Shown: positions 17,701-27,125 of the stretch, one piece after another
Layout: each line of letters starts with the position of its first letter
How positions within the stretch are numbered: the first letter of the stretch is position 1
Source of the DNA: UBA6168 sp041392505
GTDB lineage: Bacteria > Bacteroidota > Bacteroidia > Chitinophagales > Saprospiraceae
NCBI GenBank assembly: GCA_041392505.1
Contig: JAWKLX010000051.1
Span: 1-64,000 of the forward strand
DNA: 64,000 bases
Reading direction: 5' to 3'
Program-made: the position numbers and the translations under genes
Notes under the pieces: generated by a model
The model's input: only the letters and a program-made list of their open reading frames with translations
What the model was told of the DNA's origin: nothing
The model's database searches: none

Positions 17701-18392
17701 GGGTGTGCTTCGGCCATTTCCTCAAAATCTTCATATTTCCCAGACTGAAAAAGGTCCCTCAGTTGGTTGTCCATTTCCGTGTTCCAATCGTCCCCAACAA
17801 AAGAGATCAAGCCCTCCTTGAACCACTCCGGCAAGTTCATCATCACGGCATTCTGGACAATCTCCTGCAGGTTTGAACCGAAAAGCATGGCGTTCAGATA
17901 AACCGACGCGACCCCTTCCCGAATCTGGCGGCGGAGGTCGTTGTGGTCGCCGTTGAAATAAACGAACATTTTGTTGTTGACGATCTTGGTCTGCCCGGCC
18001 GAATTGAGCGCGCTGCCATTCCCAGTGGCAGCTTGGGCCGTCGCATTTGCATCGCTGATTTTTGTGGTAAAAACCTCCTCGCTACCAATATTGCTCTGTT
18101 TCAGGTCGGTCACATCGTTGTACACGATGATCTCAATCTTGTCGTTCATCCGGTGCTCCAAGATGCCCTGTATTTCATAAAAATCGTATTCCGCCATCTG
18201 TACCACCGACTGGCCAATGAGGCGGCCTTCTCCATACCAATAAGTGATGAAATTGCGGCTCTCGTATTGCGACCACTCCATGAACTGGTCGTGGAACTGG
18301 ACCCGGTTTTTGCCAAATTCAGTTTGGGTGGTTTGGCCAATTGCAAAGGTGGCCAAGAAGAGTATCGGAAGGAAGGAGTAAAGAATTCGCAT
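14784..18392 (-). CDS. Large secreted TolB-propeller / outer-membrane barrel protein
   Basis: I start it at 18392, where a signal peptide begins (MRILYSFLPILFLATFAIGQ); 14 extra residues upstream come from heptamer-repeat DNA. The 1202-residue product has a peptidase-MA-like N-terminal domain (about 25-290; LPEWFKEGLISFVG but no HExxH seen). Next comes a TolB/WD40-like propeller (about 310-570; GTKIAYVLNEIGRTKVF, RGILFSSNRPDSLN), a Glu/Lys/Pro-rich linker (about 690-790), and a C-terminal barrel of Omp85/BamA surface-antigen type. The barrel ends YFSIGMDF with terminal Phe. This architecture is recurrent in Bacteroidota; its job is not established. It probably sits in the outer membrane with the propeller in the periplasm. 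Confidence 0.8.
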   Translation of the reverse strand: MRILYSFLPILFLATFAIGQTTQTEFGKNRVQFHDQFMEWSQYESRNFITYWYGEGRLIGQSVVQMAEYDFYEIQGILEHRMNDKIEIIVYNDVTDLKQSNIGSEEVFTTKISDANATAQAATGNGSALNSAGQTKIVNNKMFVYFNGDHNDLRRQIREGVASVYLNAMLFGSNLQEIVQNAVMMNLPEWFKEGLISFVGDDWNTEMDNQLRDLFQSGKYEDFEEMAEAHPRIAGHSLWHFISQHYGYSTVANLLYLTRINRSVESGFLYVLGSTYEKTAESWSRYYQQQYANETNGFQSTKDLTGEIAIKNKRKSPITELKINPDGTKIAYVLNEIGRTKVFIQDLATGDRTLVYKGGFRNMLQATDYNYPLLAWNPNGLELAIIYEHRDVVSLMKYNIMTKDDFTEVMNSQFQRIYSLDYVNSNDLVFSAAVRGQSDLFLYYTQTRQTQRLTNDFWDDLDASFVNVRGQRGILFSSNRPDSLNVSANLDTILPIANFDIYYLNLDSIGFNTKGELVQVTYTPHANERKPMAVDDTWFSFLTDESGIFNRKNGYLEDYIHHFENIITFEDGTEMRLNADSVIVEKLDSVAYAQIASVQLDTIIKQRAVNHFSTNYDRNILSQHKARNSSRFVEMTFRDGAWDIYLNEINPEKSIVPSFSGYQQQRVRILSSPVLEEEEVVVENKLEEVSNEPIDVSDVPQEKQDTSTQTIDIDNYLFQSEFDDEEVPVQKTEEKEKEKPQQVQQPPVVYKSVEPEEEVKKVHDFRSSRIVPYRLKFRTDFVTTQLDNNLLFDGLNTYSGVPQDFGYPPPGILLKANFKDLFEDYEFEGGIRIPTSFNGAEYFAYFYDKKKRLDKRYAVYRRRLRFTVDDRPSNGSVSPFLQTFPNAPQPVIAPPLDQFKYDNSTFLMQYQVRYPLDIYTSIRGTATLRFDKTVLLSLNDYSLEIPTQRTQRLGVKGEYVFDNTIDVSLNIKNGTRYKFFAEIVKGFEVDLRENYQFKANDGFMYVVGLDARHYQRVLKWSVLAARIAGASSFGQEKILYMLGGTDNWLFQSFDETIPLPPADEFVYRSVATNARGFKLNVRNGNTYALFNAEFRAPVFRYLFRRSSSNFVRNFQLVAFFDAGTAWEGVNPFNETSPLNTFETSNTNVNIKVNYFRDPIVYGYGGGIRTLLFGYFVRLDYAWGVETRVVQDPRLYFSIGMDF

Positions 18393-18399
18393 GTCGTAG

Positions 18400-18420
18400 A
18401 TGGTAAATGATGAATGGTGC
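18400..18420. repeat. Three heptamers (ATGGTAA, ATGATGA, ATGGTGC) in a 5' leader
   Basis: Immediately upstream of the 18392 start codon. Same unit family as the arrays at 47557-47584 and 48602-48668. Confidence 0.6.
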
Positions 18421-18555
18421 ATATTCAAATCCACTTTACATCATAATTAGGTCCTTTAATACAGACAATCGGGATAACGTATGGTTGACGCAATAATACA
18501 ACGGTATAAGCAGGAGGTGTATTTTCATTAAAGAAAAAATCGAACCACGGTTTTT

Positions 18556-18714
18556 AGTCCGCAGTCTTCAGTTCTCAGTTCGACAGTCCGCAGTCGATTA
18601 GAGTATTCTCCCTACCCACCGCCAACTGCCAACTGCCAACTGCCAACTGCCAACTGCCGACTGCCAACTGCCGACTGAGAACTGTCGAACTGTCGAACTG
18701 AAAACTGCCAACTG
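18556..18714. repeat. Long heptanucleotide array (GCCAACT units) with an inverted partner
   Basis: From 18621 to 18714 there are about 13 units, first GCCAACT repeated five times, then variants GCCGACT, GAGAACT, GTCGAACT and GAAAACT. The segment 18556-18600 holds complementary-sense units (AGTCCGC, AGTCTTC, AGTTCTC), so the region can fold into a large hairpin. It fills the gap between two divergent genes. Confidence 0.88.
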
Positions 18715-18908
18715 ATTAAAAATACTACCTTCGCTGCTATTGTTCAATGAAAAGCCAGAATAGGGATGTTGAGAGACATTTTTCCAAAATTTCTTGACGT
18801 GAACTCCCGCTGCGGCTGCCATTTTTTTTACCTTAAATCGTAAAGCTGACAGCGCAAAGTCTTGCCTTTTATTCCTACAAACCACCTAATACAAACAATA
18901 TTAAAAAT

Positions 18909-19544
18909 ATGAACATCGCCATTTTTACCTTCAACCCCTTTCAGGAAAATACTTACATCCTGTACGATGAAACCAAGGAGTGCGTCATTTTTGATCCGGG
19001 CTGTTTTGAAAACAGCGAAAAACTGGAGCTCGACAACTTCATCTCCGCCAACAACCTGAAACCTGTGCGGCTTATCAACACCCACTGCCATATCGACCAT
19101 GTGTTTGGAAACAAATTCGTCAGCGAGCGCTACGGGCTGGAACTGGAAGCCCACCAAGGGGAAATCCCGGTCTTGGCATCTGGCCCCCGGGTCTGCGAAA
19201 TGTACGGCCTACCTTACCGGGAAGTCTCGCCCCCAATCGCAAAGTACATCGAGGAGGGAGATGTTATTTCATTTGGCCAGACAACTTTGGAATCCATTTT
19301 CACCCCAGGCCACTCCCCTGCCAGCCTGTCCTTTTTCTGCCGGGAAGAAAAAATACTGATCGCCGGCGATGTGCTTTTCCGCGAAGGCATTGGCCGCACC
19401 GACCTGCCGGGCGGTGATTACGGTACTTTGATCAATAGCATCAAAGAAAAATTGTTGCCGTTAGGCGATGATGTAAAGGTCTTTTCTGGGCATGGGGAAA
19501 TGACGACGATTGGACATGAGAAAAAGCATAACCCGTTTTTTTGA
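18909..19544 (+). CDS. MBL-fold metallohydrolase (YcbL/glyoxalase II-like)
   Basis: The 211-residue product has the metallo-beta-lactamase metal ligands: THCHIDH (58-64), GHS near 135, the bridging Asp in IAGDVLFREGIGRTDLPGG (about 153) and the last His in VFSGHGEMT (about 194). The length and the GIGRTDLPGG signature fit single-domain YcbL-type hydrolases, related to hydroxyacylglutathione hydrolase. The substrate cannot be told from sequence. Cytoplasmic, no signal peptide. Confidence 0.88.
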   Translation: MNIAIFTFNPFQENTYILYDETKECVIFDPGCFENSEKLELDNFISANNLKPVRLINTHCHIDHVFGNKFVSERYGLELEAHQGEIPVLASGPRVCEMYGLPYREVSPPIAKYIEEGDVISFGQTTLESIFTPGHSPASLSFFCREEKILIAGDVLFREGIGRTDLPGGDYGTLINSIKEKLLPLGDDVKVFSGHGEMTTIGHEKKHNPFF

Positions 19545-19589
19545 GCACATTGAAAGGTTAAGCTTGTTTATTTATCCAAACCATAAAAT

Positions 19590-20555
19590 ATGAAACCGTT
19601 TTATTCCGTCCTGTTGTCCTTCTTGTTTTGCGGACAAATTTTAGCGCAGCCCATTGAAAATATTTTCGAAAAATTCACCCCCCGAATGATCCAGATTGAT
19701 GGCTATAATATCAATGTGGAATCGCTCGGAACGGGGGATGCTATCTTCTTTTTTGCCGGTGGCCCCGGCAACTCCCACGATTATATGCAGGGCAATTTTG
19801 GCCAATATTACCGAACCCACCAAGTCGTTTTTATCGATATGCTGGGCAGAGGAATGTCCGATGATGCTAATGATGTGAGTGAGTACTCCGTCGACAACGA
19901 TGTGCATATAGCGGAAGAGGTCAGGAAGGCATTAAAACTGGATGAAATTTCTGTGGTCGGCCACTCTTATGGCACTGTGACTGCTCAGGCTTATGCCATC
20001 AAATACCCAGAAAAGGTGGACAAAATGGTACTGATCAGTGGTTTCCACAGCGGGGAAATGTGGCAGGCCAACTGCGATAGCTACAACCATTATACGAAAA
20101 CACATTTCCCCGAACAATGGCGGCAGGTAGATTCTTTGCGGGCCTTGGGGTATGTCTCCAGCGATTCTATTTTCAGCGACCTATATGGCAGCATCCCCGC
20201 CAAATATGTCTATTACCACGACACCAAACTGCAGCAAAACGTGCCCAAAACAGAATACCGAAGCTGGGCACCCGATGTTTATTATGCCATCATCGGCAGG
20301 GACGCCGATTTTTTTGTGAGCGGCAGCATGATGGATACGGATTTCCGCATGGAGTTAGCAAGTTTAAATATTCCAACCTTAATCGTGGCGGGGAGGTACG
20401 ATGGCGTTTCGACGCCTGAATACAATGTCCAGTACAAACACTTTATGCCCAAGGCAAAGTTTGTGATGTTTGAGAAAAGTGGGCACAACCCCTATTTGGA
20501 AGAACCTGAAAAATTTTATGCTTTGTTGGATGAGTTTTTTGGAGTGAAGAAATAA
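19590..20555 (+). CDS. Secreted alpha/beta hydrolase (proline-iminopeptidase-like)
   Basis: The 321-residue product has a signal peptide (FYSVLLSFLFCGQILAQ) and an alpha/beta-hydrolase domain. The oxyanion region is FFFAGGPGNSHDY (about 52-64), the nucleophile elbow VVGHSYGTVTAQAYA (Ser about 128), the acid in LIVAGRYDGVSTPEY and the His in KSGHNPYLEEPEKF. The GGPG motif and C-terminal SGHNPYLEEP favour a peptidase S33/proline iminopeptidase-type enzyme. It begins 45 bp after the MBL gene and may be co-transcribed. Confidence 0.85.
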   Translation: MKPFYSVLLSFLFCGQILAQPIENIFEKFTPRMIQIDGYNINVESLGTGDAIFFFAGGPGNSHDYMQGNFGQYYRTHQVVFIDMLGRGMSDDANDVSEYSVDNDVHIAEEVRKALKLDEISVVGHSYGTVTAQAYAIKYPEKVDKMVLISGFHSGEMWQANCDSYNHYTKTHFPEQWRQVDSLRALGYVSSDSIFSDLYGSIPAKYVYYHDTKLQQNVPKTEYRSWAPDVYYAIIGRDADFFVSGSMMDTDFRMELASLNIPTLIVAGRYDGVSTPEYNVQYKHFMPKAKFVMFEKSGHNPYLEEPEKFYALLDEFFGVKK

Positions 20556-20597
20556 TGATAATCTCATCGTTAGCGATCAATCAAAAATTTATAAACT

Positions 20598-20984
20598 GTG
20601 ATATACCCAAAATGTCAGCTATGGGGTGAAAACTTTTCTCCCTCAGAAATCAAGGATATTCCAAACATAATTATTCAGGATCTCAATGAACCTGGTGAAG
20701 TGTCGAATTTGGGAAGGTACAAGGATTTACCTACACCTTATGGAGCATGCTCATTACATACACCTGAAGAAATTAGGTCAGAAAATAAGATAGAATGGAT
20801 GGCTGATTTTATTCTAAAAAATAAACCATGCTTTGAAAATGCAGGAGCAACAGATATTACCTTTTGGATTCATTGGACAGGAATACAAGGGAATATGGAA
20901 TTATCAGTGATCCAATTAAAAAAAATTGCAAAAACTAAAGTCCCTCTGTGCATGACGTATATGTACGAAGAAATTGATGAATGA
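20598..20984 (+). CDS. Small protein resembling DUF4279
   Basis: The 128-residue product starts with GTG; an in-frame TAA lies two codons upstream, and no ATG fits. Features are FSPSEIKDIPNIIIQDLNEPGE at the N-terminus, IRSENKIEWMADFILKNKP in the middle and a C-terminal LSVIQLKKIAKTKVPLCMTYM strand-helix-strand. This is the layout of DUF4279 proteins, which are often found as orphan immunity-like genes. The match is by eye and weak. The gene is visibly more AT-rich than its neighbours, suggesting transfer. Confidence 0.55.
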   Translation: MIYPKCQLWGENFSPSEIKDIPNIIIQDLNEPGEVSNLGRYKDLPTPYGACSLHTPEEIRSENKIEWMADFILKNKPCFENAGATDITFWIHWTGIQGNMELSVIQLKKIAKTKVPLCMTYMYEEIDE

Positions 20985-21082
20985 AATTCAAAACATAAAT
21001 TGTCTTTCTCAAACAAGGAATTCAGTAATTCCTGTTGGACACATATATTCTAACTAACACCGAAAACCTCTTGAATAACATT

Positions 21083-22027
21083 CTATTTCCTCTTCGTCCT
21101 CGAAAACAAGTTCACATCTTTCCTAAACAAGAAATCGACGATCACACCTGTCCATGAATTGTAGGAATGCAAATTATCATAAAACTCCGGCGCCATTTTT
21201 TTCAGTTCCGGTAAGCGGCTGCCAGGGATCGTCGTAAAGTCGTGGTGCTCATTGTGGTAACCGACATTAAACGTAATGGCATTCAAAGGGCCATAGTAGG
21301 AATAGGTCTCTTGCCCTTCGTGAAATACATAATGTTCGGAAATAAAATGTCCCGAAGTCGGGTGCAAACTGCCCGCCAAGACCAGTGACAGCAAGAGATA
21401 AACCAAGCCGGACCAGCCCGCAAAAGGCAGGTAAACAGCCATCACGGCCACTTGGAAAATAATATTATACACCTGCCATTTATCCAATTTGATGGGTTTC
21501 ACAAAAACGGGGCGCACCGCATAAAAAATGATCTGGTTGAGAAACCACAAAAACTTGCCGAGCAGGCCACGGAAAAACCTTGCCTCTCCTTCCATCGGGA
21601 TGTCCACATCGACCCCGTCTTTTCCTTGGTCCCAGTGGTGCAGGGCATGGTACGTTTTGAACGACATGGCATAGGGAAAAACGATGGGCAAATTGGCGAT
21701 AAAGGCGAGCCAGTTATTGTATTTTTTGGTCTTGAAAGCCAAGTCGTGCGTGATCTCATGGATGGCCAAAAACAGGGCGTGGGAAATTGTCGCCCCCACA
21801 AAATAACTGACCAAGAGGAACAGCGACCAGTGCAGTTGTCCCACAAACAGGGCTACGGTCAGTTGCACAACAACTAAAGCGACCGTTACATATTTCATGC
21901 GGGGGTCGACACCAAAAAGTTTAGTCACTTCAGGGTGTTTTTTCAAAATCTCTTTCCGGCGTTGGAAGTGCGGCTCCCGGTCTTCTACCCAATAATAATC
22001 AGTGCGTGGTTCGGCTGGTGTAGTCAT
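21083..22027 (-). CDS. Sphingolipid delta-4 desaturase (DES1-like) fatty acid desaturase
   Basis: The 314-residue membrane protein has the short N-terminal Lipid_DES segment (YYWVEDREPHFQRRKEILKK) typical of eukaryotic dihydroceramide desaturases. The three His boxes are HEITH (90-94), HALHH (127-131) and HNEHH (about 258-262). Other DES1 hallmarks are ANLPIVFPYAMSFK, KDGVDVDIP, LHPTSGHFISEHYVF, ETYSYYGPLN and YDNLHSYNSW. The family inserts the 4,5-trans double bond into dihydroceramide using a di-iron centre, which suggests that this bacterium makes and desaturates sphingolipids. No serine palmitoyltransferase gene is in the window. Confidence 0.9.
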   Translation of the reverse strand: MTTPAEPRTDYYWVEDREPHFQRRKEILKKHPEVTKLFGVDPRMKYVTVALVVVQLTVALFVGQLHWSLFLLVSYFVGATISHALFLAIHEITHDLAFKTKKYNNWLAFIANLPIVFPYAMSFKTYHALHHWDQGKDGVDVDIPMEGEARFFRGLLGKFLWFLNQIIFYAVRPVFVKPIKLDKWQVYNIIFQVAVMAVYLPFAGWSGLVYLLLSLVLAGSLHPTSGHFISEHYVFHEGQETYSYYGPLNAITFNVGYHNEHHDFTTIPGSRLPELKKMAPEFYDNLHSYNSWTGVIVDFLFRKDVNLFSRTKRK

Positions 22028-22245
22028 ATTTCTGAGTTTTCTATTTTTCTTTTAAGGCGCAAATATCAGATAATTTAGACAATCCTTGACAGTGATTTAT
22101 ATCTCTTCCATCTACTCCCAAACAATCATTTTCCCGACTGACATTCATCATTGGATTTTGCTCTTTCAACCCTGATTTTTACCCAAATTTGACAGCAAAA
22201 ACACTCCAACACCTATTCATTGAAGTTCGATTAAATGATAAGATC

Positions 22246-22698
22246 ATGAAATCAAAAACCCTCGCTGCAATTTCAATGGGCTTTGTCGCCATATCCTTGT
22301 TGCTAATAATGGCTTTTCAGCAAAATAGTTTGATTGATGCTTCCAGCAGAAACGCTACGATGGCCGCCAGTAGCCAGTTATTTGCCTCATTGGCGCTCCA
22401 CGAACCTAATGACCCAGAGGATGGGATTGAGAAGGCCAACCTGCTATTTTTTGAGGCAGAGCGTTACGGAGCGGAGACCTTGCTGTTGTGGGACGCTACA
22501 GATGAGCTGGAACTCGTTGGCTATCAAGTGGAGCGGTCAATTGGCAACGAACCATTTCGCAGAATCGGCTGGGTTTATTCGAGAGAAATTTCCCGGGAGC
22601 TGTCTTATGAATTCGTCGATACCAACAATGCGACTAAAGAGCCTTGCTTTTACCGGTTGAAAATGGTGGATTTTGACGGACGTGAGGTTTATTCCTAG
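22246..22698 (+). CDS. Secreted protein, truncated T9SS-type tail
   Basis: I start at 22246, where MKSKTLAAISMGFVAISLLLIMA begins a signal peptide or anchor. The remaining about 125 residues match the fibronectin-like module that normally precedes T9SS sorting domains: LLLWDATDELELVGYQVERS, EPFRRIGWVYS, YEFVDTNN and CFYRLKMVDFDGREVYS. The frame ends with TAG right after VYS, where family members continue with a sorting domain; only VINAP can be read beyond the stop. The protein therefore probably lost its sorting signal. Part of the 22-27 kb graveyard. Confidence 0.6.
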   Translation: MKSKTLAAISMGFVAISLLLIMAFQQNSLIDASSRNATMAASSQLFASLALHEPNDPEDGIEKANLLFFEAERYGAETLLLWDATDELELVGYQVERSIGNEPFRRIGWVYSREISRELSYEFVDTNNATKEPCFYRLKMVDFDGREVYS

Positions 22699-23832
22699 GT
22701 CATCAATGCACCTTCAATTGATTATTAAAAGGCCAACAATGAAAAAATAACGCTAGAAGATTTTGTTTAAATATTAGACACAACAACCTTAAGAATAACA
22801 TTAATCTTTTTGGACAATATTCATTGTTAGGCCTAAAGCAATCGAAATTCCATAGACACGTTTAATTGGATAGGCTTACACCAAACATCTTTGAAAATAC
22901 CAATGCCGTTATCTATATGTACTAAAAAGAGAGCTTCCCAAGTTGGCCGATTGCTTGGAATAAGTGTCTACTTTTGGGAAAGTAATCTTAAAGCTGTAAG
23001 AATTACAAGAATCAATTAAGTTGTACTGAAAATTGCGTATCCAGAGAGTAATGCCTACACTAAAAGTATCTGGTGCAAAACTGCTGAATTGAATCAGTCT
23101 ATTACACCGATTTCTTTTTTTCGAAACTTAAAGTCAAGTCGGTCATTTGCTTGTTCTTGGAACAACCTATAAATGATCCATCTTTCATTTAATTTAACGC
23201 TTAAGGTACAGAGCTTAATAAAGGTCAATATTGTGGTAGGATACTCCTAAAATGTTAAACAAGTATTTGGCATGAATCGAAAGCAAAATACCTGCCAAAC
23301 TGATAATAAATAACAACGAAACTGTTCGACACCTGATCCTTTTTTATCAGTTTGCCCTGTGTTTGCTTTAGTTCCCTTCTTTCCGAAATATGTTTGTTAT
23401 ACTTATGAAAGTTCAAAAATCTGCGCAGTGTTGCAAAGCGTTAACCTGATATTCAACAATTTCCTTTGGTATAGTATTTGACCGCCTCTAAAAACCAAAT
23501 ACCCCATATAAGCTACAATTAAAATTAAGGAGACGCAAAGCTCCATTCTAAAAAGGGCAAATTTTTCGTTTTTCAGCCCTTCCCTTCTCCGCATTTTTCA
23601 GCCAATATTTTTGATGTCTTTTTTTAACGGAATTGTTCGCCCGTTTCAATTTCCATTTTGGAAATAAACTTATCTGCTTCCATGAATTTCGTAACCTACA
23701 TTTTTAGCAGCATAACGAAAAACATGTAGCAAAAGGAATGGGCAAACAGTATTGCCAAATGAGCCACTACTCAGCTTATCGTCATTTTCAGTCTTTATAT
23801 TCTGATTAAAAACATCCGAAAATATAATAACA
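22699..23832. other. 1.1-kb stretch without recognisable genes
   Basis: AT-rich with no convincing ORF. The segment near 23025-23050 (GAAAATTGCGTATCCAGAGA) recurs with few changes near 25344-25367, suggesting old duplication between the two deserts of this region. Confidence 0.45.
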
Positions 23833-24702
23833 ATGAAAGAAGCAATTATCCCTTTACAAACCCCATCCATGCCAAAGGCCATTGTCACTTCCCCGTTTGT
23901 CCTAAGTTGGTTTAGGCGAGAAGAGGAAGGTACATCAATGATTGCCCAAACTGAAAATAGTCAATTTCTCAAAATCGAAACCGGAAAAAGTAAAGAAGCA
24001 GATTCTGTCGAAAACGCACCGGGGCTTGATGGGAATCCATGCAGTTCAACACCTTGTACTGCTTGTAATAACTTGGCCGGAAACCAACTTAAGTTGGCCA
24101 GACCCCAAAGAAAACCGAAACCTGTAAGCGGTAATTCTCTCAACATTGTAAATGAATGCGACCTGAATGTTTGGTTAACTGCTTTTTCAGTTGTTGGGGA
24201 TCGGGACAAAATTGTTGTGAGCTGGGAAACTGTTTACGAGCTTGACAACTTAGGGTTTGAGATTGAAAGGAGCATGGATGGATTTAACTGGTCAAAAGTT
24301 GGTTTCGTTGAAGGCCAAGGTTTCACCCTTGAAAAGCAGAAATACACTTTTACGGATTACCACCCATGCCGGGGTTTAAATTATTACCGTCTAAAACAAC
24401 TGGACTTTGAAGGGGCTTATGGTTATTCAAAAGTTGGCAGTGTAAGTACCAACTCCAGAATCAACTCTTTTGAGGTCTACCCAAACCCCGTCCATGGCAA
24501 TTTGGATGTTATGGCCACAACCACTTGCCCTGAGGATGCCCACCTTATAATATTTGATTATATGGGTATGGAGGTCTTGCGTACTGCTATGAAACACGAC
24601 AGAAATATATTACGTACCTCTATAGACCTTTCAGTACTATCTTTTGGTTTTTATCTCATAAAGGTTGACCAGAACACTAAAGGATCGGTCTTAAAAACCT
24701 GA
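23833..24702 (+). CDS. T9SS type A sorting-domain protein
   Basis: The 289-residue product has an unusual N-terminus without a classical signal peptide, a Cys-containing segment (CSSTPCTACNN), a fibronectin-like module (VVSWETVYELDNLGFEIERS to LNYYRLKQLDFEGAYGYS) and a C-terminal sorting domain (FEVYPNPVHGNLDVMA, IFDYMGMEV, LSFGFYLIKVDQ). Because a T9SS cargo needs a Sec signal, the true 5' end may be lost or lie upstream in decayed DNA. No enzymatic domain is present. Confidence 0.65.
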   Translation: MKEAIIPLQTPSMPKAIVTSPFVLSWFRREEEGTSMIAQTENSQFLKIETGKSKEADSVENAPGLDGNPCSSTPCTACNNLAGNQLKLARPQRKPKPVSGNSLNIVNECDLNVWLTAFSVVGDRDKIVVSWETVYELDNLGFEIERSMDGFNWSKVGFVEGQGFTLEKQKYTFTDYHPCRGLNYYRLKQLDFEGAYGYSKVGSVSTNSRINSFEVYPNPVHGNLDVMATTTCPEDAHLIIFDYMGMEVLRTAMKHDRNILRTSIDLSVLSFGFYLIKVDQNTKGSVLKT

Positions 24703-26009
24703 AACGCTGCACCTCTATGAATTGGGGTTGTCCATATGCAAGATAAGCGACAAGCCTTGTTCCAAAACAATTATCGATTAATATTAAAATTAGTTCGTTG
24801 GTATAGTTTTTGGCAAACCTATAATACTATAAGTATTCAATACGCTTCTATTATTATTTTCAGCACACCAACAAGACTAATTAGCCCATTCTGAATTAGA
24901 GATGGGACCAGGTAACTCAAAGCTAAATATTGGCCGTTTCAGGCCGTATGACCTTTAACCAAACCTGTCTCTCTAAATTCATGGACAGTAACCGTTTTAT
25001 ACAACGGCTATTTCTGTTCTTGGAAAAGGTTTTACAACCCTTAGACGAATTTGTTACGGCTATACTATAATTAAAACCCACAATAAAACCGACACCAATT
25101 GGCCGTTCATTGAAATTGCAAATGTTATGTAGATTGCCATGGTTAATAAGAAAAGATCAATTACAATTTTGTATTTATTAAGGGGCAAGATCAAAAACAG
25201 ACCTATTTGGCGAGGGAGCAAACATTAAAGTTTTTTTTTGAAAATAGGTCTTACCCCTCAGTGGTGGACATGAAAGTAAAAGGGACAACCTTTTAAAAAT
25301 AATCATCAAACAGTGCTTCTAAATAATGACCTACAAGATTGTGCTGAAAATTGCGTATTCGGAGAGTATTTCTTCTATTCGGAAATACCCTCTTTTTTAG
25401 GAAGGAAAACGCTTTCTTTTGTTCATGCTTTTTTCAAGACAAGGAAATCACCAGAAAAATATAGAACCCATCCCAGGGGTAATATACCTATCATTTGTTC
25501 ATAGTTTTATTCGAGACAAGGGCCATTTGCAGGCTAACCATAAACAAGCCCCGCCAGGCTTGGTTTGTTCGGTAGATGCCCTTGTCCTTTTAAAAGAAAT
25601 GGTATTTATCAAAGGAGATGTCAAAATTATTCCAAATTGCATCAAGTGCCAATTTATTGACCATTTAAATGAAATGGCACAAAGTCACACAGATTTATGG
25701 GATGGCCATTAATTAGCATGGAAATATTAAATCTGTCTCAAAATCAAATGTCACAAAAAACTTATTTTGGACGTTGTCTCCTCCCTTTTTATGAAAAATG
25801 CAACCACCAAATATTAATTTGGGTGTTCAATTTATTCCGAAGATACGCTGCTTTTTTTCAACAAAAAAAGTTCAATCTATTAAGGGCCATAGGTTTAAAT
25901 TACAGGTAAATCAAACGGCATATTTAATTAATCTTTTTTCGAATTGTTTTCTTCAATTAAAATAAGGATGCCCTATTGATATTTATGGTTCAGTTTGGCC
26001 GGACGTTAA
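24703..26009. other. 1.3-kb stretch without recognisable genes
   Basis: Small ORFs here (for example 25419-25712) show no family features. It carries the second copy of the GAAAATTGCGTAT segment near 25344. Probably decayed coding DNA. Confidence 0.4.
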
Positions 26010-26368
26010 TTGCAAGTTGACAAAACGCCGTTCGGCGGGCCAAATTATTACAGGCTCAGGCAGTACAGGTATGACGGCACTTATGAATTCACAGATGTGG
26101 TGCAGATAAAGTTTGAGGGTGGCCAAGAAAAAAATTGGCCGTTTTCCCCAATCCTTCCGATGAAGGATTGTTTAAAATCATCATTCCCGAAAACGAGGAG
26201 CCAAATATCCCAAACTATATTTATGACTCATCCGGTATGCTGCGGTATGAGACATTTGCGAAAGGCACTGAAGCAAAGGTGGACATAAATGACCTCATAG
26301 ATGGCCTGTACTTGGTTAGGATCCTTTTGGGCAGAGAGTGGCTGTATGCAATGGTTGTAGTTGATTAA
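26010..26368 (+). pseudogene. Frameshifted C-terminal fragment of a T9SS protein
   Basis: The first part reads TPFGGPNYYRLRQYRYDGTY and EFTDVVQIKFEGGQEK. After an A-run at about 26128-26134 homology moves to the next frame: VFPNPSDEGLFKIIIPENE, YIYDSSGMLRYETF and IDGLYLVRILLGREW. The two together make the end of a fibronectin module and a full T9SS sorting domain. The N-terminal body of the protein is missing, so this is a relic with a one-base frameshift. Confidence 0.75.
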
Positions 26369-27125
26369 AACCCACATTATCGATGCCCAAGATCAAAACA
26401 GCAGAAAAGCCACACAAGTCAACGAGTTTAGTAAATTTAGTGCGATGCATTGGTACAGTATTTGGCCGTAGATGGTAAATATCTATTCCGTACGTTTCGG
26501 CACATCAAAAAGAAAAGTTTCACATCTATTTAGCCTTCTTCTTCGCTAAACGTGGATGGCCAAACGAAAATCAATTTAAAGTATATTAACCAGATATCCG
26601 GCCTGGATTGCGGACAGCCATGAATGCTCAAAGGCACGGCTTATGTCGTTTCAAACAGGATTAGGGTAAATAATTAGTTCATAAAAAGGTTTTATTAATA
26701 ACACGGGGGCATGTTGCAAACCCCTGACCGGAAAAATGGTATAACCTCCGAGTTACCACTGGGTGTATGCCATCTATCTCACAGGATTGCAACATGCGTT
26801 CCTACTTTAAAACCAATTAAAGGAAATGGAAGACCTGATCCTTTTTATCACAGCCATCGCCGCTCTATTTCTCTTGCACCTCCCAGAACATGAAGGAAAA
26901 AAAGAAGGGGAGTTTTGAACATGATCTGGCCAATATTTCAAAATATTAATTTAAATATTTCTTCATATAATAAGATCTTCACTTTTGCTGAATCGCAGTC
27001 ATACTGCATGGCTGGGCATTTATTTGAAATAAAAACAGGCTAAGAAAAAGAAAATAAAATGGATTTGACTACGGGCTTACCGTATAAATATTTCTTAAAA
27101 TAAAACACCTATACGCCATTAAACC
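26369..27125. other. Gap with only one possible microgene
   Basis: AT-rich with no sizeable gene. It contains a short inverted repeat GCATGTTGCAA / TTGCAACATGC (26709-26719 and 26788-26798) and the microgene listed at 26826. Confidence 0.4.
26826..26918 (+). CDS. Possible 30-residue membrane peptide
   Basis: ATG preceded by AAAGGAA opens MEDLILFITAIAALFLLHLP, a single helix followed by a charged tail (EHEGKKEGEF). The composition is that of a small inner-membrane peptide. It stands alone in a gene desert, so chance is possible. Confidence 0.3.
   Translation: MEDLILFITAIAALFLLHLPEHEGKKEGEF

Noticed and set aside
18556..18714. CRISPR array
   Set aside because: Strict 7-bp tandem units without spacers, not CRISPR repeats.
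25419..25712. 97-codon ORF in the gene desert
   Set aside because: Biased composition, no domain and no ribosome site; likely chance ORF.
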